This document shows, piece after piece, positions 57,701-64,000 of a stretch of 64,000 bases of DNA. The position numbers were made by a program, and so were the translations under genes. Within the stretch, counting starts at the first letter, position 1; every line of letters starts with the position of its first letter. The stretch lies in the NCBI GenBank assembly GCA_905250125.1, contig CAJNOL010000659.1, forward strand, positions 5,417-69,416, in the 5' to 3' direction. The DNA is from Rotaria sordida (taxonomy: Eukaryota > Rotifera > Eurotatoria > Philodinida > Philodinidae). The notes below the pieces were generated by a model. It saw only the letters and a program-made list of their open reading frames with translations, did no database searches and had not been told where the DNA came from.

Positions 57701-60700
57701 TTCCTGTTTTTCAATGTATTTTTCCAGTTTTTAGAAAAAACCGGACAACTTATCGTAGCATTTTTACTTGGAGCACGTTTTTGGTTTGTACTAATGCCAC
57801 TAAAAGATACTATAATACAAGGCTAGACGCATCTGAAATGGTGCTACTTCGAATAGTTTAAGTGTTAATAGTACGGAAAAGCATGTAAGATAATGGCTAG
57901 TTTTCCTGAAAAATAAATTTTCTACGTACAACTTTTTACATGCTGCTTCAGTATCAACCAAAAATACGAGTTCGTATCAATGAAAACTGCTCGAAAGTGA
58001 CTGCTGATAGACTTTTGCAGTATTGTTATGGTGAATTTTTCCTTTTATATCTGCATTGCCCATTTCTGTAGGACTTAGTAGAGAACTCAATGCTGAAAGT
58101 TTTTGGAGAAAATCCGTTTCGACACAATAAGTGTTGCTTTCAATCTAAATAAAAAAATTGTAGTACTGATATTTGAAATAAAACATATCGTTATGATTGT
58201 TTTTCGAGACTCACCTAAATAGAAAAAAAGACGATTCATTTTGTTTTTCAACCAATACTAACTGGCAATTTATTATTGAAATGAATCCAAATACAAAAAA
58301 ACTGATTTGACTTTCTTCAGTGGAGATTTACCTTTTCAGTTGTTCTTCCGATTGATTTGGATAGACTAGATAAAATTGTATTTGTAAAAATAATATCTGT
58401 TATTTTAATTGTTCAGATGAACTTCAATAAAAAGAATTGAATTAATATCTTAAAATAAAACTTACTAGCGAAGTTGTTATCGAAAATTGTTACAAAAAGA
58501 AAATAATTGAAAATAAACCTTTTCAACTGTTACTTTCCGTTCCGCTTATATTTAACATTGATCTAAAAGAACAAAATATAATTTTTATTCTAATTTACTA
58601 GCTTAAAACTCATCCTATCTATTACTTATTCTTTAATTCCTATCTTGTCTTTGTAACAGTTCGATGCGCTTGCAACCAATCACTTGGTTACATTTCTCGT
58701 TTATGAACATATGTGATTTAGAATATATTTAAAATGTTTATGCACTTGATGGTATAAGAGCACGAGAAAAATTCCTTAGCGACTCCTCAGTGATTCTGTA
58801 AGGGAGATTGGATTAGGATATCCTGTCCCACAGGACAGAGCAGAAAAGTTGTCCTGTACCCAACTCTGCTCTGCACTCTGCTCTGCTTGCCACCCTGCAG
58901 TTTCAATGATTAGTTTTTATATTGCTTACGAGAAAAAAATGGGCGATATAAATTGCTTAGATCTTTTCATATATTATTGTTGGAAAGTGCTAGCCTTTCA
59001 CTGAACGATAGGTGCATATGTAAGAAACCCAACCGAAGCAACAATCTAGTTCACAAAAGTAACACAGAGTTCAGTAAAAAAAGTAATCGAATATAGGCCA
59101 TCAAATAGTTCTCCACACTACTATGGGCCAAGCAACAATTTTCTATATAACCATCGAATATCGTGTATAAAAGGGAACTTCAACATCGAAATCCTGAATT
59201 TTTCTATTTAAGCCAAGTGTAAATACTATAGTGTATGTAATATCGAATTCTAAATTCTTGTAATTAATTTTATTAGTCAAACTTCACTAATACTTGATAA
59301 TAAACATAGATGCAACACTCGTAGTTGTTTTTCCTCAATTTTTATTGAAATTTGCTAGATATCAATAACTGAAATATTACAAAATACGAAAATTGAGTCT
59401 AGATATCGATTTCCCATTCTCGATTACTTTTGCTGGAGCTTTCTTGAAAACTAAGATTTTTCTATCTTGCTACTAGACGAATGTTTCTTTCTGGTTATGT
59501 TCACAGATGATGATATATAAATATCTTCCGCTTAGAAAACCCTTTCTTTCAGAAAGGTGAATAAAAAAAAAAGATTCCGTTTGTTCATTATTAACACAAT
59601 GAAAAAATAGTACAAAAATATCCAAAACTAAGCAAGTAAGAAAATTAGAAACGAGTTGATAGTTGATATTTTGTGTACTTGAATGAAATTGTTTGAAAAA
59701 ATATATCTCCTCTTCAAAGAAACAGCTTAGAGATCGAAAGTAACTTTTGCGAAAACTACGTGTAGAGTGAACGACACTTATGGAATTCTTATGAGAAAAA
59801 TCATACGTCTTAATCACATATCATGAAAGTGTTCACCAGCACATCTTTCGTTTCGTTCTGAAATGGTACAAATACTTCCTCAAGGCGTGTTTTTGGGTCG
59901 AAAGAAGTAAAAAAATACTAATTCGAGTTTGAGAAAAACGTTAGTTATATAAAATCGACACAGACCATAAGAGAGGATTCTAGTCGGTGCTTTTATTTGA
60001 AATCCTTACGTATTCATGTCCATATAGAATGCCAGCAGTACGCGCCTTTTTTCCAAATAAATTAGTAAAATCAAGTACTTAGTCTCATACAATAAGGTGA
60101 ACTATAGATGACTTCAGAATATTTTTCTATGATCCTAATTTGGAATCTACTGTTGACGCGAAAACCGACTTTCTGAATAGGTGTTCCTCTGATATAGTAT
60201 GCAGTAAAATCTGAATTTTTTGACATGACAACACACGAAGAGATTCCAATCAGTCACATTTATAAGCTTAACATGAAACTGAACTTAAATGATCGAATGA
60301 TATACAAACTATCTCAAAACATTATAAGAAGTCATGGAATACATGTATACATAAAAGCGGGATTCTTAAAGAGCAAAAAAATATTGTGTTGTCATTGATG
60401 AGTATGAACTATTTGAAAGAACCACTCGAACATGTCATGGTTGTAGCGTTAGATAATAGAAGGACCGCAGCAAAAAAAAAGACAGCGAAATCGTCAATTT
60501 AATAAAAACATAAGATTTTTTAAAGATGTGACGAAACAGGCAGAAACAAACCGATATATTGTCAATCGAGGCTTGCTGAAAATATTACGGAAGCAATATT
60601 TTGACACCATCTCGAATCATATCTATAGTGGAGACACAAGTTATTACGCATATCCAGAAAAAGTTAAGTGATGAGATGTTTTTGAGATGCCATACTTTAT

Positions 60701-62111
60701 GCAATGTTCGTCCCTTACACCCGGTGATATGACTAGTATACTATAGATGCTACTCATAATATCGATTACAGTGCTTTGAGTAATTATGTATTAAGATTTA
60801 AAAAACTAGCTGAGTAATAATTTCCATATATACGACAGTTCAAAATAAGCCGTCTTCGATGATCTTGCACACTTGTTGCACATCTAAATCATATTTTATA
60901 CGGCTTCTAATGAGTTAATATCTGAGAGCAGATGTTGCCAGCAGCAATACTCGAGGAAGACGAGAATTAATAACGAATCGAGCTGCTTCTTAGTTGCACT
61001 TGACAAATTTTTTTGGATATCAGTTGAAAAATGACGGCTACGCTCAAGAAATTTTTTTTCTAAGTTTGAAGGTGATCGTGTCCTTTCTCTGGATGTATCA
61101 ATCGATATGACCTACACTTTTCTAGATAACCATTGCCACTGATGTCTATTCATGGACATCATTACAACTATAAGCTTGATTATTCGATTTTTTACTGCTA
61201 CCTTAATGTCATTGAACACAGCATCCAAAATAATCGTAACTTGAGCTGAGAGATGAAGAAACACAAATCTTCTAAGACCATTTCATCTGGGTGAGATATA
61301 GTTTTGTCGAAATAATATCAATTCATCACAATTTTCTGATGTCGAACAAATGTATTTCGCTCAAACATGTAAAAACATGCACAAAACCGGAAATGGCTTG
61401 CATGGAAAATATTTATACTCTACTTTAATATACTTTTTCCCAAAACTAATTCAAAAGAAAAAGATGAGTTCTCGATGTGATGCATTTCGATAACTTTTTT
61501 TTCTAAACGTTAAAAAGAGGATCAAATAACTTCGATGTGTCTTTTATATGTAGAAACTTTAGAACATTTTAGGATTGTTCAAGTCACAATTCTAAAAATG
61601 GTGATTACGGTGCCTTGACCAAGGTTCGACGGATCTGAAGTTATACTACCGACTGTTTTAAAAAATATGGCTAGAAAACATGTTGAAAATCTTATATCTG
61701 AAAGTATCCATGGAAGAGAATTGAAAACAGAAAAAATAACGAGTACTAGTTTTGACAGAAATCAACAAAAACTAAATAAGCGTTAGCTAGTCAAAAAAAC
61801 ATTTGAAGCAGTAGCTTTGATAGTCGTTTTAATATGCTGCAGTATTCATGCAAGTGTTTTGATCAGATATAAGTTTATCGCCAAGAATCTTGTTCAGTCT
61901 TCTCAACATATTAAATACATTTATTTAATAGTTGGAAACTCGTTGATATTGCAGAGAAAAGTTGTCCCCTGATACATGTATCGACTGAATGAATTAGGCA
62001 AAACGATTGCATCGACAGTTTTCTGTAGAAACTTCTCATGGTTAGAGACATTCTTTTATGCTCATATCATGTATGTGTCCTTCCTTAACTATTGTCTCAT
62101 CGTAGATTGAA
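54770..62111. other. Long gene-poor region
   Basis: No gene recognised over more than 7 kb. Visible items: an ACGGACGGACACACTGACC stretch at about 55283 in a block that looks like a decayed dispersed element (55140-55320); a CCTCCTATA microsatellite at 55363-55420; a TGTGGG hairpin at 56250-56335; paired AGGTATCTTA / TAAGATACCT and repeated GAACAAGC blocks at 56380-56535; and a CTCTGCTCTGCACTCTGCT run at 58863-58888. Confidence 0.45.
56250..56333. repeat. TGTGGG hairpin
   Basis: GGATGTGGGTGTGCGTGAG, then a degenerate G-rich part and a spacer with TTCAAGACTAG, then five near-perfect CACACCC hexamers ending CACCCAATG. The arms are unequal, as at 18634. Confidence 0.75.
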
Positions 62112-62552
62112 ATGGCTTCTATGAATAATAATGTTAAATTGGTCAGCTATTTGCTTCGTAAAAACAGTGTTGTCGTCGATGCAAATGAGGAGCCGAGATC
62201 AATTCCAAGTAGGCAAAATGCAAGAAATGTTCAAAACAATACCATTGCTCGAATAAAAAATTACACGACCCGACAGAATATGTATAACTTTTTCTTCTGG
62301 TGCCAAATATCATTGTTGTTGCTCTTTTCTAGGAAATTTTGTTACTGGTCAATGTTGGGTTTCATAACCGAGCCTGTTTTTGTACTGCCTACGATTACAA
62401 GTATAGTTACGATAATAGGTATACTGGTTGTTTGTTTTACTGCATCAAAACCACCAGGTATGTCCTTGTTGTTTTACATTCTTCGTATTCAATACGATAA
62501 AAATCCACAGTTAATTCGGCTCTATTTTACCAGTATTGTGAGTTTTGGTTAA
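62112..62552 (+). CDS. Possible small membrane protein (first exon or whole gene)
   Basis: An open frame of 146 aa starts 6 nt after a CATCGTAG acceptor-like site (62105), the context seen at other gene starts here. The polar N-terminus (about 55 aa) is followed by hydrophobic segments near residues 58-75 (NFFFWCQISLLLLF) and 88-115 (VLPTITSIVTIIGILVVCF). A GT at 62458 (CCACCAG|GTATGT) and an AG at 62510 (AATCCACAG) could define a 53-nt intron, the host's typical size, so the end given may be wrong. No family recognised. Confidence 0.35.
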   Translation: MASMNNNVKLVSYLLRKNSVVVDANEEPRSIPSRQNARNVQNNTIARIKNYTTRQNMYNFFFWCQISLLLLFSRKFCYWSMLGFITEPVFVLPTITSIVTIIGILVVCFTASKPPGMSLLFYILRIQYDKNPQLIRLYFTSIVSFG

Positions 62553-63377
62553 AAAAATTCAAATTGTGATAATATTTTATATCGAGATGCTTAAAGCAAA
62601 CCATCCAGCGAGGATGGAATTATAAGCACTACAACTACTTCACTTTTTCATTTCAAATTAGTAGTGACGAGCGCGAACCAACCAAGATGATTATCACCAG
62701 TAGATCTGATACCTTGTCCATAAGTCGAACCTAGTGAGACTAGAAAATGACGAAAAAGGTGCAGTTGCTTACTAGGAAACCTCATCAACTGTTATTCTCA
62801 ATTCGAGCTCACATTTAATTCATGAGGGTAGAGCACATAGAGTAGAGAAAAATTCTAAAGGATTAACCCCATTGTTGCTTTGTTTCAGAGCGACAGGCAT
62901 AAAAAATTTCTTAAAAAAAGAGATGATTGTATTTTCTAAAAAAGTTGTTTTTTCCTTTCACAATAATCGAAGATTTTCACAAGTTGATTGCTAACCAATT
63001 CAACTTACGTATGGTCGCTTATTGCAGAAAGATCAACTTTATCATATTCAGTGTCCAACAGATGAAGGAGAGAAATTCATTGAATCATCCCTTCTATTAT
63101 TTTTGGTAGTATTTTTTTCATATCTTGGAATGATAAATATGTGAAACAATAAGAGAAAATACAAGTGATTTTCTCATAGGACGTAGCGAAGGTAAACATA
63201 TTTTCTCTCTGAGACACATCGTGTTTACATTTTCTAACTGTACGTTGTCCGAAGATGGGAGCAAGCAGATAATAATAGATAGAGATCTACAGGAAGGAGG
63301 CTGTCAGATGTGGCCATCATATATACCGTCGAGGAAAATTTCAATTATACCCTTTGATTTTTTTTGTTTTTTATTAC
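62553..63377. other. Spacer with a partial copy of the foldback-1 insert
   Basis: Around 62700-62750 the sequence CCATAAGTCGAACCTAGTGAG followed by ACTAGAAAA resembles the segment at 3733-3762 inside foldback element 1 (CCATAAGTAGTGCTCAGTGAG). No gene recognised. First 20 bases of each are comparable. Confidence 0.4.
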
Positions 63378-64000
63378 TATACATTTTTATCTATTAACCT
63401 ACTATATAAAGGAAGAAAACTCAGAACCCGCTGCATCTTTTAGTATATTTATATTGAGCATCAAATGCAGTTTAAAGTATAAATAGCGTATTACAAGAAA
63501 ATGGACTTTTTAATTCCATGATTTCCGTAATTTTGTAACATTTTTTATGTCGCATATATCTTGGTTTAGGTACATGATAAAACTTTCAATTTTTTTTCGA
63601 AAGATGTGCCGTCAAAAGCTCTACATAACTTGTATGGACCAAATCCTATAGCGAATCGAAAAAGTTCTCGAAATTTTTTCTATATGATGGGAAGAGCATG
63701 AGAAAAACCATCAGAACAGATAAAATGGAATTCGATCATATAGCTTTTGCAGAACTTTTCACGGCACATGTTTCGAAAAAAAATTCAAGGTTTTATCATT
63801 TACCTAAGCCGAGATATATATGCGAAATAAAAAAATGTTACAACATCATGGATATCATGGAATTAAAAATGTTCTTTTTCTTCTAATACACTATTTATAC
63901 TTTTAACTGCATTTGATGTTCAATGTGAATATACTAAAAGATGCAGTGCGTTCTGGGCTTTCTCCCTATATATAGTAGGTTAATAGATAAAAATGTATAG
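63378..64000. mobile_element. Foldback element 6, reaching the window edge
   Basis: The left arm (63378-63645) and right arm (63735-64000) pair over about 265 bp. CTATACATTTTTATCTATTA at the left end is mirrored exactly by the last bases of the window, and CTGCATCTTTTAGTATATT by AATATACTAAAAGATGCAG. The centre is about 90 bp. The ORF at 63698-63886 lies inside it and is an artefact. The element may extend further right. Confidence 0.85.

Noticed and set aside
63698..63886. 62-aa frame
   Set aside because: Lies within the centre and right arm of foldback element 6.
1..64000. tRNA and rRNA genes
   Set aside because: No A/B-box pair with a foldable cloverleaf or conserved rRNA segment was noticed by eye; a tRNA scan was not possible.

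Overview
The window looks like accessory, repeat-rich DNA of a bdelloid rotifer. The reasons are: many clusters of the hexamer TGTGGG (the telomeric repeat reported for the bdelloid Adineta vaga); very AT-rich spacers; genes with short introns of about 53-65 nt; good splice-acceptor sequences just in front of several start codons, as expected for spliced-leader trans-splicing, which bdelloids have; a LamG membrane-protein family typical of these animals; and several intronless genes that look bacterial or fungal in origin. The genus cannot be fixed from the sequence.

Layout, left to right. 1-1052: TGTGGG clusters and a broken gluconolactonase (SMP-30 family) whose reading frame runs straight into telomere-type repeat. 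1290-4235: degenerate 85-bp repeats and a foldback element. 4631-5983: FAD-dependent monooxygenase. 6435-7890: foldback and TGTGGG hairpins. 8181-8579: SleB-type cell-wall hydrolase. 10741-12390: palindromes, a 70-bp tandem array and TGTGGG hairpins. 12885-16713: LamG membrane protein with an in-frame stop. 20496-22851: C-terminal part of a cysteine-rich membrane protein, then a small secreted protein. 23165-26226: foldback elements and the left copy of a 425-bp inverted repeat. 26854-28266: histidine acid phosphatase (MINPP/phytase-like). 29622-32900: a CpG-rich foldback element, the right copy of the 425-bp repeat, a palindromic MITE and the largest TGTGGG cluster. 34280-39215: a complete 980-aa dynamin-like GTPase in three exons, with a 1.94-kb intron filled by repeats. 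39841-40034: minisatellite ending in a 100-N assembly gap. 43137-44426: four-exon glycine-N-acyltransferase-like gene. 46725-47599: host gene fragment abutting a bacterial-type GNAT acetyltransferase. 49815-54765: foldback, then a 152/173-bp satellite enclosed by inverted ends. 55000-64000: mostly gene-poor, with one TGTGGG hairpin, one small membrane-protein ORF and a foldback that reaches the window edge.

The genes do not form a pathway. The theme is genome structure: non-metazoan-type genes (monooxygenase, SleB hydrolase, phosphatase, GNAT) lie among foldback elements and interstitial telomere-type hairpins, as reported for bdelloid subtelomeres. The least explained signals are the TGTGGG hairpin family and its junctions with gene ends, the satellite element with inverted ends, and the two foldback elements whose inverted ends are built of short tandem motifs. 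All similarities and family calls were made by eye; no alignment or database search was run.
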